64,000 nucleotides of DNA, from NCBI RefSeq assembly GCF_001625595.1, contig NZ_AUXT01000196.1, positions 1-64,000 on the forward strand, written 5' to 3'. The notes under the pieces are model-generated. The model was not told where the DNA came from, searched no databases, and was given only the letters and a program-made list of their open reading frames with translations. Positions 43,610-54,107 of this stretch are shown here, piece by piece. This DNA comes from Pseudoalteromonas luteoviolacea NCIMB 1942 (lineage in GTDB: Bacteria > Pseudomonadota > Gammaproteobacteria > Enterobacterales > Alteromonadaceae). The stretch's first letter is position 1; each line of letters opens with the position of its first letter. The translations under genes were made by a program, and so were the position numbers.

Positions 43610-46015
43610 ATGTGGAAAGAACAGCGCAGTGCGTTTTTGGCACTATTAAATAATGTCAGATTTACTTTGCCATTTATGTTTTTGCTGGCGCTTGCCCTTG
43701 CGGGTGGGGTGTTGGTGAGTTTAATTGCTTGGCATGCGTATGCACCACTGCCTTATAAAGATGCAAATAGGATTGTTTGGTTGCAAGGTTCTATGGCTGA
43801 TCAACAGGGGCAGCCTGTCATGAATGAAGCTCTGTCGAACATTGCTGCTCAGTATATTGCTGACAATACATCTCAGCTGGATTTGGTAACCCCTATTTTC
43901 TTTGCTGAGAGCTTGTTAGAAAGGCATCGAGCACAACCACGCGTTAATGTGGCATATACCTATTCTAGCTATTTTAAGTTATTTGGGCTGACTTTGCGCG
44001 CAGGACGCTACTTTGGTCAACAGCCGAATGACACTCGCGTGAAAAAAGAGGTAGTCGTGAGTGAATGCTTTGCACAACGCTTTTTGAAAAAGAGTGACGA
44101 GCCGTGGCGAACAGCCAGTGACCTTCTTTCGCGCACCATTCAATTAGATAAGCAGACATATCATGTCGTTGGGATAGTTGAATGTAGTGAACGTATCCCA
44201 CAATTAAAAAGTGCAAATCATCAAACCGACGTTTTTATTAATTTTACTGGCGTGGTTGACCGTGAAAAACCACTGTATGAGCACCTCTCAGTGCGACACG
44301 AAACGTTTGTGGTAGGCCGGCTTAAAGCGGGGACCTTGATTAAACCCGTGGCCAAGGATGTGGTTGCACACCTCAATAAAAAGTTTCGTGAGGGTTTAGT
44401 TAGTATGGGTCATGGCAAAGGGATGCAATTGAGCTTTGAATATCAGCCGTTGAAAAGGCTGATAAAAGGTGAGATTCAAAGTATCGGCAATTGGCTGTTG
44501 TTAGGTGGGTTAGCTTTATTATTCATCACTTTAGTTAACCTGTTTGTCTATTACTTGCTTGACTTCAAAAAACAGCAAACAGAATTGGCATTGAAAGTGA
44601 CCCTTGGAGCTAAAGAGGGAACTTTGCGCAAAGCGCATTACATTCAACTTGGCGCGGTGTTTTTGGTCTCGTCAATGGGCGCCATATTACTGAGTGAGTT
44701 TGGTATAGCCATGATTCGGGTATTTTCTGCAGATACCTATGCGCATATGAACTGGTTGCACTTATATTGGTGGCATCACTTAATAATGATAGCGATGGCA
44801 CTGGCGGTATCGATTGGCTTTGCGCATTGTGGGTTTTCTCAGTTATCGTTTTATCATTTACATAGTCAGCTTCAAGGTAGCGGAAAAGGGCAAGCAAAGC
44901 AGCTGCCAGCATGGCTAAGCAGCAGTGTGTTAGTAACCCAGCTGAGTGTGGGGCTAGTTGTACTGTGTTTGAGCTTTTGGTTATTTGTGTATTTTGCAAA
45001 TCGTCTGTTCGTTCCAACGGGTCTTGATTCAAGTGGGGTAATGTTCATTGAGCGTCAGCAATATTCATGGGGCCAAAGTAGTACTGAGGTGAGTGCTCGC
45101 AAGCAAGTGTTTCTCGCCAATCAGCGAGCATTGATGGCCCATCCAAAAGTTGAAGCTGTGGCGCTGAGTGCGATTGCGCCATTCAATACAAGCTATGTTG
45201 CGCGTGTTGGGACGACCACTAAAAGTGCCGAACATATTGCGATGCATTCGCAGCTTGTTGGTGCTGGCTATTTTGACTTGCTATCCATACGATTCTTAGC
45301 TGGGCGTGATTTTAATCAGCAGGATATAGACGCGCGCAATGGAGCAATTATAAATCGCGTGGCAGCGCACTTACTCGCACTGGGTGAGATGGACATTGGG
45401 AAATGGATTTATCAAGGAAATCAAGCTCCGGTACGTTTACTTGGTATAGTTGATAACATCTTCACGCATGAAACGGGGGCTCCTGCAACCGTGTATTTCC
45501 CCCATAACTACTATGAGACCAATTTGCTGATAAAACTCAAAGCCGGTCACGTTATGCGCAAAGAAGAGGTTGTTCATGTACTGAAACGTCAAGAAATCAC
45601 ACAAAACATCAGCCGGTTTGATGCGCTTGCATCCCAAGTCGCTGAGCTTAATAAGTCTGCGAAGCTCAGCTTATTCGGCGGCGTTGGGTTGTGTTTTTTA
45701 ATTATTGTGCAAGTCGTTGTAGGTTTATATGGATTGCTTGGTAATCTTGCTCACAGTGAGCGTCCAGTGTTGCGTATTAAACAGCAATTAGGCGCTAAAG
45801 GTAAGCATTTGATGCGTGAGCAAGTATTACTTCGATTGAGGCATTTTTTGCTCGCAACACTGATGGCAACAAGTGTAATTTTAATGGTTGCCCATGTTAT
45901 ATCAAATACGGTGCCAACATTATTAATTTGCTACTTATTGGCATTGCTCATTATCTTTAGCTTACTGTTTTTTATAGATATACACCATATCTATCGACAG
46001 TTGAAAAAAGATTGA
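43610..46015 (+). CDS. FtsX/MacB-type ABC permease, fused double domain
   Basis: 801 aa from ATG 43610 (AGAGGAAA upstream, 16 nt after the ATPase stop; an open frame from 43481 overlaps the ATPase gene and is rejected). TM helix about 21-45, a periplasmic MacB_PCD-like domain, TM pairs around 300-400 (LLLGGLALLFITLVNLFVYY), a second periplasmic domain (about 480-690) and C-terminal TM helices (GVGLCFLIIVQVVVGLYGLLG). Two FtsX units in one chain suggest it works as a monomer or pseudo-dimer. The cargo, perhaps a peptide or antibiotic, is unknown. Confidence 0.87.
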   Translation: MWKEQRSAFLALLNNVRFTLPFMFLLALALAGGVLVSLIAWHAYAPLPYKDANRIVWLQGSMADQQGQPVMNEALSNIAAQYIADNTSQLDLVTPIFFAESLLERHRAQPRVNVAYTYSSYFKLFGLTLRAGRYFGQQPNDTRVKKEVVVSECFAQRFLKKSDEPWRTASDLLSRTIQLDKQTYHVVGIVECSERIPQLKSANHQTDVFINFTGVVDREKPLYEHLSVRHETFVVGRLKAGTLIKPVAKDVVAHLNKKFREGLVSMGHGKGMQLSFEYQPLKRLIKGEIQSIGNWLLLGGLALLFITLVNLFVYYLLDFKKQQTELALKVTLGAKEGTLRKAHYIQLGAVFLVSSMGAILLSEFGIAMIRVFSADTYAHMNWLHLYWWHHLIMIAMALAVSIGFAHCGFSQLSFYHLHSQLQGSGKGQAKQLPAWLSSSVLVTQLSVGLVVLCLSFWLFVYFANRLFVPTGLDSSGVMFIERQQYSWGQSSTEVSARKQVFLANQRALMAHPKVEAVALSAIAPFNTSYVARVGTTTKSAEHIAMHSQLVGAGYFDLLSIRFLAGRDFNQQDIDARNGAIINRVAAHLLALGEMDIGKWIYQGNQAPVRLLGIVDNIFTHETGAPATVYFPHNYYETNLLIKLKAGHVMRKEEVVHVLKRQEITQNISRFDALASQVAELNKSAKLSLFGGVGLCFLIIVQVVVGLYGLLGNLAHSERPVLRIKQQLGAKGKHLMREQVLLRLRHFLLATLMATSVILMVAHVISNTVPTLLICYLLALLIIFSLLFFIDIHHIYRQLKKD

Positions 46016-46104
46016 AGAGTTGTAACAGATTCTTACAAATGTCACACCCTGCATGACACAAATCTTGGTAAGATAGCAGTAGGAAATTATCAATAGGTGC
46101 GGTC

Positions 46105-47271
46105 ATGCAAGCAAACACACTAAAATGGATATTACCCTTCGTTGCGTTGGGTATCGGTATCGCTGGGTTTATGGGAATAAATGCCGTTGCAAAAGGCGAT
46201 GAAGAGTCAGATGTCGTTGACACAAGGCCTATCGTTGAGGTTGAAGCATTACAAGCTCGAGATCATCAGGTGGTGATTAACAGTTATGGCGAAGTACAAC
46301 CCTTAGAGCAAACCATGCTGTCGGTACAGGTTTCAGGTGAAATAGACTATTGGCATCCAAACTTTGTCGCCGGTGGCGTGATCAGCAAAGGCGATGTCCT
46401 CTTAAAAATAGAAACAGACAATTATCAAGCCGCTGTATTGCAAGCTGAGGCAGCGCTCTCTAGTGCACAGGCACAACTGATTGAAGAGCAAGCATTAGCG
46501 GATGTTGCTGTTGATGAGGCTAAACGCTTTCCCAACAAAAAGCACACCGACCTATTTCTTCGCAAGCCCCAACTCCTCAGCGCGAAGGCAGCGGTCAAAT
46601 CAGCTCAGGCAGCATTGAGCCGAGCACAGCGTGATTTAGGCAACTGTGAAGTAGTTTCACCATTTAATGCGCTGGTCGTGTCTAGAGACGTTGGCTTGGG
46701 TCAGTACGTGAACACAGGCGCAGCAGTTGCAAGGCTTAATAACATTGAGCAAGCTGAGATAATTATCCCTATTGCCGGTTTTGATTCTATTTTCTTGCCT
46801 GAAAATGTTTCTGGTATAGAAGCGACATTGTCTCAAAAAGGCATCAACGGATTTACGCGCCAGGCCTCTATCCATCGCGACTTAGGCGTCGTGGATCAGC
46901 AGACTCGTATGAATAACTTGGTGGTTCGTATTGATGATCCATATGGACTTACCAACAATGCACCGGCAATTAAATTTGGCACCTATGTACAAGTTCAATT
47001 CGCTGGTAAAACGCTAAGACAAATCTACCGCCTTCCGCAGGAGTTAGTAAACAATCAAACTGTTTGGTTATTAAACTCTGATGCTGAGTTAGAGCCTCGT
47101 GCAGTGCAAGTTATCCGTGAAGAAGGTGCATATTACCTGGTGGGTGAAGGTCTCTCTAATAGCGACACTGTCGTAGTGACTTTACCTGAATACCCGCAAC
47201 GCGGCATGGCCGTTAAAGTTGCTGGTAGTGAGCAAGGTAAGGAAGAGTCTGATAATGTGGGAAAGCTGTAA
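46105..47271 (+). CDS. RND efflux membrane fusion protein
   Basis: 388 aa. N-terminal hydrophobic segment about 6-28, lipoyl half-domains (QVSGEIDYWHPNFVAGGVISKGDVLLKIE and CEVVSPFNALVVSRDVGLGQYVNTG), helical hairpin about 100-165, beta-barrel domain and C-terminal part. The periplasmic adaptor for the RND pump that follows after 15 nt. No outer-membrane channel gene is nearby, so it probably borrows a TolC-like protein. Confidence 0.92.
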   Translation: MQANTLKWILPFVALGIGIAGFMGINAVAKGDEESDVVDTRPIVEVEALQARDHQVVINSYGEVQPLEQTMLSVQVSGEIDYWHPNFVAGGVISKGDVLLKIETDNYQAAVLQAEAALSSAQAQLIEEQALADVAVDEAKRFPNKKHTDLFLRKPQLLSAKAAVKSAQAALSRAQRDLGNCEVVSPFNALVVSRDVGLGQYVNTGAAVARLNNIEQAEIIIPIAGFDSIFLPENVSGIEATLSQKGINGFTRQASIHRDLGVVDQQTRMNNLVVRIDDPYGLTNNAPAIKFGTYVQVQFAGKTLRQIYRLPQELVNNQTVWLLNSDAELEPRAVQVIREEGAYYLVGEGLSNSDTVVVTLPEYPQRGMAVKVAGSEQGKEESDNVGKL

Positions 47272-47286
47272 CGGCAGGGAATGACT

Positions 47287-50200
47287 ATGACTGATCAAAT
47301 CAAAACTTCTCAAAAGGGGTTGATTGCGTATTTCGCGCAGAATCCTGTTGCCGCAAACCTGATGATGTTATTTATTCTCATTATGGGGATTGTCAGTTAC
47401 ATGACAATTCAAAGGCAGATGTTTCCGAGTATTGAGCTGAATTTTGTCAGTATTAATGCCAACTACCCGGGCGCGTCACCGCAGGAGATTGAAGAGAGCA
47501 TTCTGATCAAAATTGAAGAAGCACTCAAAGATGTGACTGAAATCGACAAAGGTGTTTATCGGGCTCGTCGCGGCAGCGGCAGTGTGCAGCTTGAGATAGA
47601 CACAGATGCTGAGTTAAGTGACGTGGTTGATAAAGTTCGCACCCGTGTTGATGGGATTGCCACTTTTCCAGCAGCGATGGAACCTGTTCGCGTTCAGCAA
47701 GTCGAGTTTCGCCAAGACGTTATTCAGATGGCGCTTGCAGCGGATATTCCACTTGCAGAGTTAAAGCCTCTGGCCAAAGAAATTGAAGACGACTTATTGC
47801 AATTGGGCAATGTATCCTTAGTCGAGCGTAGTACGCCAGCTTACGAGATTGCGATTGAAATTGATCCCGATACATTACGTCGTTACGGTCTTACCATTAA
47901 TGATGTGAGTAACTCGATTCGCCGCTATTCAGCAAACATGTCTGCAGGTCAAATTCGCACTGATGCGGGGATCATCTCTGTACGTGTTGAAAACCAGAAA
48001 TACCGTGGCAATGAGTTCAAACGCATTCCTGTAAAAGTCGGTGATAATGGCGCGAAGGTGTATTTGCAAGACGTTGCAGTGATCAAAGATGAATTTGTCG
48101 AAGGTGAATTCTATTTCAAACAAAATGGCATCAATGCAGCTTTTCTTTCGGTTAAAGCGACCAAAGAACAAAACATGGTACCTGTGGCTAAAACAGTACA
48201 TGCGTATATCGAAGAAAAAAATAAAACGCTGCCAGCAGGCGTTTTGTTGTCGCCTATTGTGGATATGACCTATTATCTTGATGCGCGCCTAGAAATGATG
48301 AAAAAGAATATGCTGCAAGGTGCCCTGTTGGTTGCCATTATGTTGTCTATATTCTTACGTTTTAAGCTGGCGCTATGGGTAATGATTGGTCTGCCAGTTT
48401 GTTTCTTGGGCGCGATTATGCTGATGCCCGCGTTTGGTATCAGTATTAATATCGTCTCATTATTTGCATTTATTATGGTACTGGGGATTGTGGTCGACGA
48501 TGCCATCGTCATTGGGGAAGCTTCCTACACTGAAATTGAGCGTAGCGGCCCAAGTGTCGATAGTGTTGTAAGGGGTGCTAAACGTGTTGCCACGCCAGCC
48601 ACCTTTGGTGTATTGACCACTATGGCAGTGTTTGCACCTATGGTGATGTCCAGCGGCCCGCAAGGTGCCTTCTTTAAATCAATATCCATCGTTGTTATCT
48701 TGTGTTTGGTGTTTAGTTTAATTGAATCCAAGTGGATTTTGCCTGCGCACTTAGCACACACTAAATTTAAACCAATGCGTGAGGGCAGCTGGCGTGCAAG
48801 ATTCAACAAGCGCTTTTTTGAATTTGTAAATGGCCCATATCGTAATACTGTTCAAAAGTGCGTGGAGTGGCGCTGGGCTGTTTTCTCTGGCTTTATTGCT
48901 ATATTCCTAATTAGCATGTCGTTGATTACCTCTAGCCAAGTTCGGTTTATTCCTCTGCCTAAGGTACCGCATGATTATCCGATGGTGAAGATTTTGCTCA
49001 ATGATAATGTGTCAGATGAGCAGACTCTAGCGGCGATGACTCAAGTTGAGAAAATGATGCTGGATGTGGACAGAGAGATAGAGCAAGAACACGGGCAAAA
49101 AATGTTGAAGGACATTCTTGTCTGGAATGAAGGCCGAACTGAAGGGTCTGTGCTTGCCGTGCTAGTCGATGAAGATTTGCGCCCATTTGATGCGTTTGAA
49201 TTATCTCGAAGATGGCGTGAAAATATGCCGACTATCGCAGGCGTTAAATCTCTTCTAGTAATTGATGATGTCAACAGTCAAGACAATGGAGAGGGCGAAT
49301 TTGGTTACCTATTATATGGTCCTGATATCGATACGTTGAATGCTGCGGGTAGACAGTTTATCTCTATGCTACAGCAGGAAAAAGGGCTGTTTGATATCAG
49401 TTCGACCATCGACCCGCCAAGTAAAGAAGTGCAGCTGTCATTAAAGCCAGTTGCCTATGAGCTAGGGCTAACACTGTCAGATATTGCGAACCAAATTGGC
49501 GATAGTTTCTATGGTGGTGAAGCGCAACGAGTGATCCGCGATGGTGAAGAAATCCGTGTTATGGTGCGCTATCCAGAACTTGATCGCGAAGCCGTTGCAT
49601 CTTTGAAATATGCATTGGTGAAAACGCCCATGGGACGTGAAGTTGTGCTGGGTGATGTGGTTGAATTTACTGAAAAACCGGGTGTAAGTTACATTCGTCG
49701 TGAAGGCGGTTATCGCACGGTATATATTTATGGCAGCATTGACGAACAGGCCATTGAGCCATCTGCTGTTGTAGAAAATATTAAAGACAACCTTCTACCT
49801 CAGTTGTATGAGCAGTATCCTGGTGTTAAATCAGAATTAGGTGGCTCTGTAGAAGAGACTCAAGCACAAGCTGATGAGCAAGTTATGTTCTTCGTGGCGG
49901 GTATGCTGATTGTTTATATTCTATTGGCTGTCCCACTTAAGAGTTATTCTCAGCCGCTGATTATTATGTCGGTGATTCCATTTAGTTTAATAGGCGCCGT
50001 TTGGGGGCACAGGTTAAATGGACTTGATATGAGCATGATGTCGACTTTCGGTCTAATTGCAGCAGCAGGGGTAGTCATCAACGACTCCTTGGTGATGACT
50101 GATTATGTGAACCAAGTGCGCAAAGAAGGGGTTAGGTTGAAAGATGCAGTGATTGAAGCTGGGTGTGCTCGATTTAGAGCGATCACATTAACGTCAATCA

Positions 50201-50430
50201 CGACATTTGCCGGTGTTACACCGATTATTTTTGAAACAAGTTTGCAGGCGAAATTTGTAATACCAATGGCGATTTCCTTGGGCTTTGCGGTGCTATTTGC
50301 AACTTTGATTACATTGATACTGGTGCCTTGCTTGTACATTATTCTAGTCGATGTGAAAAACGCCATCAGCAAGTTAAAGCAGAAGTTTAAGGGCTCCTAC
50401 AAGGGCGCTACTAAAGTCAGTGATTACTAA
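47287..50430 (+). CDS. RND-family efflux pump, inner-membrane subunit
   Basis: 1047 aa. GGCAGGGA ends right against an ATG at 47281; the ATG at 47287, 6 nt downstream, has proper spacing and is taken as start (the longer form adds two residues). Twelve TM helices in two sets (about 20-40 and 340-530; 870-1020), two large periplasmic loops, FALIMV-like GIVVDDAIVIGE in TM4 with the paired acidic residues. Proton-driven export of drugs, bile-salt-like or other amphiphiles; specificity unknown. Similar pumps are common in Shewanella and Vibrio. Confidence 0.92.
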   Translation: MTDQIKTSQKGLIAYFAQNPVAANLMMLFILIMGIVSYMTIQRQMFPSIELNFVSINANYPGASPQEIEESILIKIEEALKDVTEIDKGVYRARRGSGSVQLEIDTDAELSDVVDKVRTRVDGIATFPAAMEPVRVQQVEFRQDVIQMALAADIPLAELKPLAKEIEDDLLQLGNVSLVERSTPAYEIAIEIDPDTLRRYGLTINDVSNSIRRYSANMSAGQIRTDAGIISVRVENQKYRGNEFKRIPVKVGDNGAKVYLQDVAVIKDEFVEGEFYFKQNGINAAFLSVKATKEQNMVPVAKTVHAYIEEKNKTLPAGVLLSPIVDMTYYLDARLEMMKKNMLQGALLVAIMLSIFLRFKLALWVMIGLPVCFLGAIMLMPAFGISINIVSLFAFIMVLGIVVDDAIVIGEASYTEIERSGPSVDSVVRGAKRVATPATFGVLTTMAVFAPMVMSSGPQGAFFKSISIVVILCLVFSLIESKWILPAHLAHTKFKPMREGSWRARFNKRFFEFVNGPYRNTVQKCVEWRWAVFSGFIAIFLISMSLITSSQVRFIPLPKVPHDYPMVKILLNDNVSDEQTLAAMTQVEKMMLDVDREIEQEHGQKMLKDILVWNEGRTEGSVLAVLVDEDLRPFDAFELSRRWRENMPTIAGVKSLLVIDDVNSQDNGEGEFGYLLYGPDIDTLNAAGRQFISMLQQEKGLFDISSTIDPPSKEVQLSLKPVAYELGLTLSDIANQIGDSFYGGEAQRVIRDGEEIRVMVRYPELDREAVASLKYALVKTPMGREVVLGDVVEFTEKPGVSYIRREGGYRTVYIYGSIDEQAIEPSAVVENIKDNLLPQLYEQYPGVKSELGGSVEETQAQADEQVMFFVAGMLIVYILLAVPLKSYSQPLIIMSVIPFSLIGAVWGHRLNGLDMSMMSTFGLIAAAGVVINDSLVMTDYVNQVRKEGVRLKDAVIEAGCARFRAITLTSITTFAGVTPIIFETSLQAKFVIPMAISLGFAVLFATLITLILVPCLYIILVDVKNAISKLKQKFKGSYKGATKVSDY

Positions 50431-50745
50431 ATAATCATTGTCATTAATCTTATAAAAACCCGGCACTGATGCTGGGTTTTTTGTTTTTTTGGACTAATTA
50501 AGAAGTCAGTGAAGTGTTGTTTTGTGCCTAAGTTAATCAGTTTGCTATGTGATGTTATAAAGTATTATCTATTAAAAGCGTCTGATAATATGGCAGACAT
50601 TAATCTATGCACTTATGCTATTGCGCGACACGACTTCGCGCTTGCAGTCTTTTTATTTGAACATACTCAGTGTAAAAACCCACAGCTGTGCCAAGTTCTT
50701 GGCTGTGATAGACTGGATACATAATAAGAAATCAGGAACAGATAC
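50431..50745. other. Intergenic region between the RND pump and oligopeptidase B
   Basis: 315 bases with the pump terminator at its start. From 50681 an imperfect inverted repeat CACAG-ctgtg-CCAAG-tt-CTTGG-CTGTG lies before the next gene. A GTG-started frame of 71 codons (50509-50724) has no protein-like features and is not called. Confidence 0.4.
50455..50489 (+). terminator. Intrinsic terminator after the RND operon
   Basis: AAAACCCGGCA / TGCTGGGTTTT (11 pairs, one G-U) with loop CTGA, followed by TTGTTTTTTT. Strong terminator. Confidence 0.9.
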
Positions 50746-52815
50746 ATGACCAAAGCGCTTACCCCGCCAGTGGCAAAAAAAGTACCGCACAATATGGAAA
50801 TTCACGGGCATCAAAGGACAGACAACTATTACTGGATGCGTGATGATAAGCGTCAAAATGAAGAAGTTCTGAGTCATTTAAAAGCGGAAAATAGCTATTG
50901 TGACGCTGTGATGAAGCATCACACAGCATTGCAGGATACGCTTTTTGAAGAGATGAAAGGACGAATCGTTAAAGATGATTCATCTGTACCGGTGAAAGAC
51001 GGGCGCTACTGGTATACCAACGAGGTAAGCGGCGAAGAAGAATATGGACGTCATTATCGTGGTTTAAATGAAGAGATGGACGCCAAAGAACTGTTGCTCG
51101 ATGTAAATGAGTTAGCCAAAGATCACGAGTTTTATGAGCTTGTTGAGCTTATGGTTAGTCCTGATGATCAGTTGCTAGCGTATTGTGAAGACACCGATGG
51201 ACGTCGTATTTACACCACTCGATTTAAGGATATTGCCAACAATACATTGTTAGACGATGTGCTTATCGAAACAGAAGGTCAAATTGTGTGGGGCAATGAC
51301 AATAAATCTGTTTTTTATGTCAAAAAGGATCTCCAAACTCTACTTGGTTTTCAGGTTTATCGTCACATACTCGGCACGCCTCAAAGCGACGATGTACTCG
51401 TTTATGAAGAGCAAGATCGGCAGTTCTACATGGGATTAGGCAAAAGCCGCGATGAAAGCCAAATTTTTATCTATCTGTCTTCAACTGAAACCTGCGATAC
51501 ACTTTTCTTGGATGCTAATAATCCATGTGGCGAGTTCAAGCGTCCACTCACACGCCAAGAAGGCCATGAGTATGGGCTAGAAAAATTTGGTGACTATTAT
51601 TACTTGCTCACGAATAGTGATGCGAAGAATTTTCGTATGGTCCGAGCAACTGCTGAAGACATTAATGACCCTACTAAGTGGGAAGAAGTGATTGCCCATC
51701 GAGAGCAGGTGCTCCTTGAAGGTTTAGAGTTGTTTGACAGTCACTTTGTGATCACGGAACGCGAGCGAGGACAAATCAGATTTGTCATTCATGACTATCA
51801 AGGCTCAAGTTATCAGTTAGGATTTGAAGACGAGTGTTATTATGCTGGTGTTGCTTACAACCCGGAACCAAGTGCTACAAGGGTACGCATTTCTTATTCG
51901 AGCTTAACGACACCAAGCAGTGTTTACGATTGCGATTTGGCCACTGGTCAAAAAACGCTGAAAAAGCAAGTACAGGTACTCGGTGCTTTTAGCCCTGCGG
52001 ACTATGCTTCAGAGCGATTGCATATTACAGCCCGCGATGGCGAAAAGGTACCTGTGTCGATTGTTTATCGAAAATCATTGTTCAACAAAGATGGTTCCAA
52101 TCCACTGTTGCAGTATGGTTATGGAGCATATGGGTATACGATTGACCCAGTATTTTCAAGCTCAATACTGAGTTTGTTAGACAGGGGGTTTGTGTATGTG
52201 ATTGCCCATATTCGAGGGTCAGAAATGCTTGGCCGTCAATGGTATGAACACGGTAAGAAAGCACACAAAGAAAACAGCTTTAACGATTTTGTTGATGTCA
52301 CGCGTGCATTGGTAGAGAAGCAATATGGCGCACCAGACAAAATTTTTGCATCGGGTGGCAGTGCGGGTGGCCTGTTAATGGGTGCTGTTATGAATCAAGC
52401 GCCAGAGCTTTATCAAGGCATTGGATGCCATGTTCCATTTTTGGATGTCCTGACGACGATGCTAGACGAAACAATACCGCTTACGACGAATGAATATGAT
52501 GAGTGGGGTAACCCCAACGATAAGCAGTATTACGATGTTATTTTATCTTACTCTCCTTATGACAACCTGACGGCAAAGAGCTATCCTAATATTCTGGTTA
52601 CGACGGGGTTGCATGATTCTCAAGTGCAATATTGGGAACCAATGAAGTGGGTAGCTAAGCTGAGAGAGTTAAAAACAGATAACAATCTCTTAGTATTTAA
52701 AACGGATATGGACTCGGGTCACGGTGGCGCGTCAGGTAGATTCAAAAGCTTACATGAAAAAGCGCTTGAAATGGCCTTTTTCATTTCTTTGCTTCCTGAG
52801 CGACAAGCTGACTAA
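50746..52815 (+). CDS. ptrB: Oligopeptidase B (S9A prolyl-oligopeptidase family)
   Basis: 689-aa serine peptidase that cleaves short peptides after Arg or Lys. N-terminal seven-bladed propeller (about 70-400) shielding the active site, C-terminal alpha/beta hydrolase with nucleophile S539 in GGSAGGLLMG, D624 in TTGLHDSQVQYWEP and H659 in DSGHGG. The EANEW-like pocket region (DETIPLTTNEYDEWGNP) matches OpdB. No signal peptide, so cytoplasmic or periplasmic by non-classical means. AGGAACAG ribosome site upstream. Confidence 0.95.
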   Translation: MTKALTPPVAKKVPHNMEIHGHQRTDNYYWMRDDKRQNEEVLSHLKAENSYCDAVMKHHTALQDTLFEEMKGRIVKDDSSVPVKDGRYWYTNEVSGEEEYGRHYRGLNEEMDAKELLLDVNELAKDHEFYELVELMVSPDDQLLAYCEDTDGRRIYTTRFKDIANNTLLDDVLIETEGQIVWGNDNKSVFYVKKDLQTLLGFQVYRHILGTPQSDDVLVYEEQDRQFYMGLGKSRDESQIFIYLSSTETCDTLFLDANNPCGEFKRPLTRQEGHEYGLEKFGDYYYLLTNSDAKNFRMVRATAEDINDPTKWEEVIAHREQVLLEGLELFDSHFVITERERGQIRFVIHDYQGSSYQLGFEDECYYAGVAYNPEPSATRVRISYSSLTTPSSVYDCDLATGQKTLKKQVQVLGAFSPADYASERLHITARDGEKVPVSIVYRKSLFNKDGSNPLLQYGYGAYGYTIDPVFSSSILSLLDRGFVYVIAHIRGSEMLGRQWYEHGKKAHKENSFNDFVDVTRALVEKQYGAPDKIFASGGSAGGLLMGAVMNQAPELYQGIGCHVPFLDVLTTMLDETIPLTTNEYDEWGNPNDKQYYDVILSYSPYDNLTAKSYPNILVTTGLHDSQVQYWEPMKWVAKLRELKTDNNLLVFKTDMDSGHGGASGRFKSLHEKALEMAFFISLLPERQAD

Positions 52816-52869
52816 TCAATTACCGCGGTGCTTTTTTTGCACCGCAGCAAAGGTATTAGAGAGAGCGGC

Positions 52870-53274
52870 ATGTTTATGGGACACGGCCAATGGCAAATCG
52901 ACATCACTCCCCCCAATGTATTTGTTAATTTAGTCGGGGCTTTTAATTGCGAAGGAATGAAAGCGCTAGAACGAGAAGCGCGCCGCAAGTGGCTCGATTA
53001 TGAACGAGGGCAGATCTATTGCGCAGTCATTAATTTGAGTGAATTTGAGATGACGACAATGGATAGCATTGACGCACTTAAGGACTACTTTTCCGATATG
53101 GAGCAGCGCGGGTATCGACGCATTGATTATATCGGTATTGACGCCCTGTCTAGAAAAATTATCAGTGAATTGTGGTCAGAGAGCGACATCAAAGTTCAGC
53201 TATATCTTGATGTCGCTACTTACCTTAGTCAGCATCCAAATCACCGTGGCGTGGCTAAGTGGCTAAGTGATTAG
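52870..53274 (+). CDS. Hypothetical protein, possibly STAS-like
   Basis: 134 aa from ATG 52870 (AGAGAG upstream; open frame begins at 52828 but that part lacks support). The pattern WQIDITPPNVFVNLVGAFNCEGMKALEREARRKW then CAVINLSEFEMTTMDSIDALKDYFSDMEQRGYRRIDYIGID alternates strands and helices like a STAS or SpoIIAA domain. No signal or membrane segment. Family not recognised with certainty. Follows oligopeptidase B by 54 nt and overlaps the convergent dps gene by 4 nt. Confidence 0.6.
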   Translation: MFMGHGQWQIDITPPNVFVNLVGAFNCEGMKALEREARRKWLDYERGQIYCAVINLSEFEMTTMDSIDALKDYFSDMEQRGYRRIDYIGIDALSRKIISELWSESDIKVQLYLDVATYLSQHPNHRGVAKWLSD

Positions 53275-53738
53275 CCTAGGTATGCTTTAAGCATCCATAC
53301 AAGCTTTTCTTGCTCTGTTATGTAGTCACTCATAAGCGATGCTGTCCCCTCATCTTCCGCATCAGAGGCTTGCATCAAAATACTGCGCTGGGTCTTAATA
53401 AGCTGTGTAAACCCATCTAGCAGGATGGCAACTGCCTCAGGTCCATTTTGAACGTCTTTTGCCTCGCTGATCTCACTAATGGATAGATAGTCACTAAATG
53501 CATGAAGCGGTGTGCCTTCGATAGTGAGTATACGCTCTGCTAATTCGTCTACTTTTAGCAGTAATTGGTTGTAAATCTCTTCAAACTTAACGTGTAACTC
53601 GAAAAACTCTCTACCTTTGATGTTCCAGTGAAAGCTGCGGGCATTCATATATTGAATTTGGTAGCTACTTAACAAAGCATTTAAAGACTCTACCAATTGC
53701 TGACTTTTTTGTGCGTCTAATCCAATGCTATTACTCAT
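53271..53738 (-). CDS. dps: Dps-family ferritin-like protein
   Basis: 155 aa. Ferroxidase and fold residues in ARSFHWNIKGREFFELHVKFEEIYNQLLLKVDELAERI (H, D and E spaced as in Dps) and the helical C-terminus YITEQEKLVWMLKAYLG. It forms a dodecamer that oxidises and stores iron and protects DNA from peroxide. Cytoplasmic. There is no Lys-rich N-terminal DNA-binding tail. Upstream 53764-53779 is a TACGGC / GCCGTA palindrome that may be its operator. Confidence 0.9.
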   Translation of the reverse strand: MSNSIGLDAQKSQQLVESLNALLSSYQIQYMNARSFHWNIKGREFFELHVKFEEIYNQLLLKVDELAERILTIEGTPLHAFSDYLSISEISEAKDVQNGPEAVAILLDGFTQLIKTQRSILMQASDAEDEGTASLMSDYITEQEKLVWMLKAYLG

Positions 53739-54107
53739 ATATTATTCCACCCTAGGTTAAGTTTACGGCGTGTGCCGTAGAAATTGTGTATGTATATTGA
53801 GACTCTGTGCTCACTGCAACACTATGACACCTAGTTTGGCTTAAGTTCAGTGATATGGCTAACGAGGAAAAGCGATTGGCGTCATCGAAAAAGGCGTTTG
53901 TACTAGTGTAAAGTTTGCCAGTTTGTCTGGCTAATCTTTACTTGTTTGATCCATCGCAATGAGTCATTAGAGGAGATTGCTTGTACATATCTCGCTTGAT
54001 TTAGGTCAATTTTTATACTTTTTATGGGGCCATAATGAGATGGCAAAACGTCCTATTCATTGTTAACCATTACCTATTAGGGCGTTAGGTTAATCAAGGA
54101 GAGCACT
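53739..54107. other. Divergent intergenic region between dps and a small membrane protein
   Basis: 369 bases. TACGGC-gtgt-GCCGTA at 53764-53779 is a perfect 6-bp palindrome about 25 bases before the dps start, a position suited to an operator. No other gene or motif is seen; the strong AAGGAGAG ribosome site at the end belongs to the next gene. Confidence 0.45.

Noticed and set aside
50509..50724. 71-codon frame starting at GTG before oligopeptidase B
   Set aside because: No ribosome site, Cys-rich chance-like composition, no domain, and it begins just after a strong terminator.
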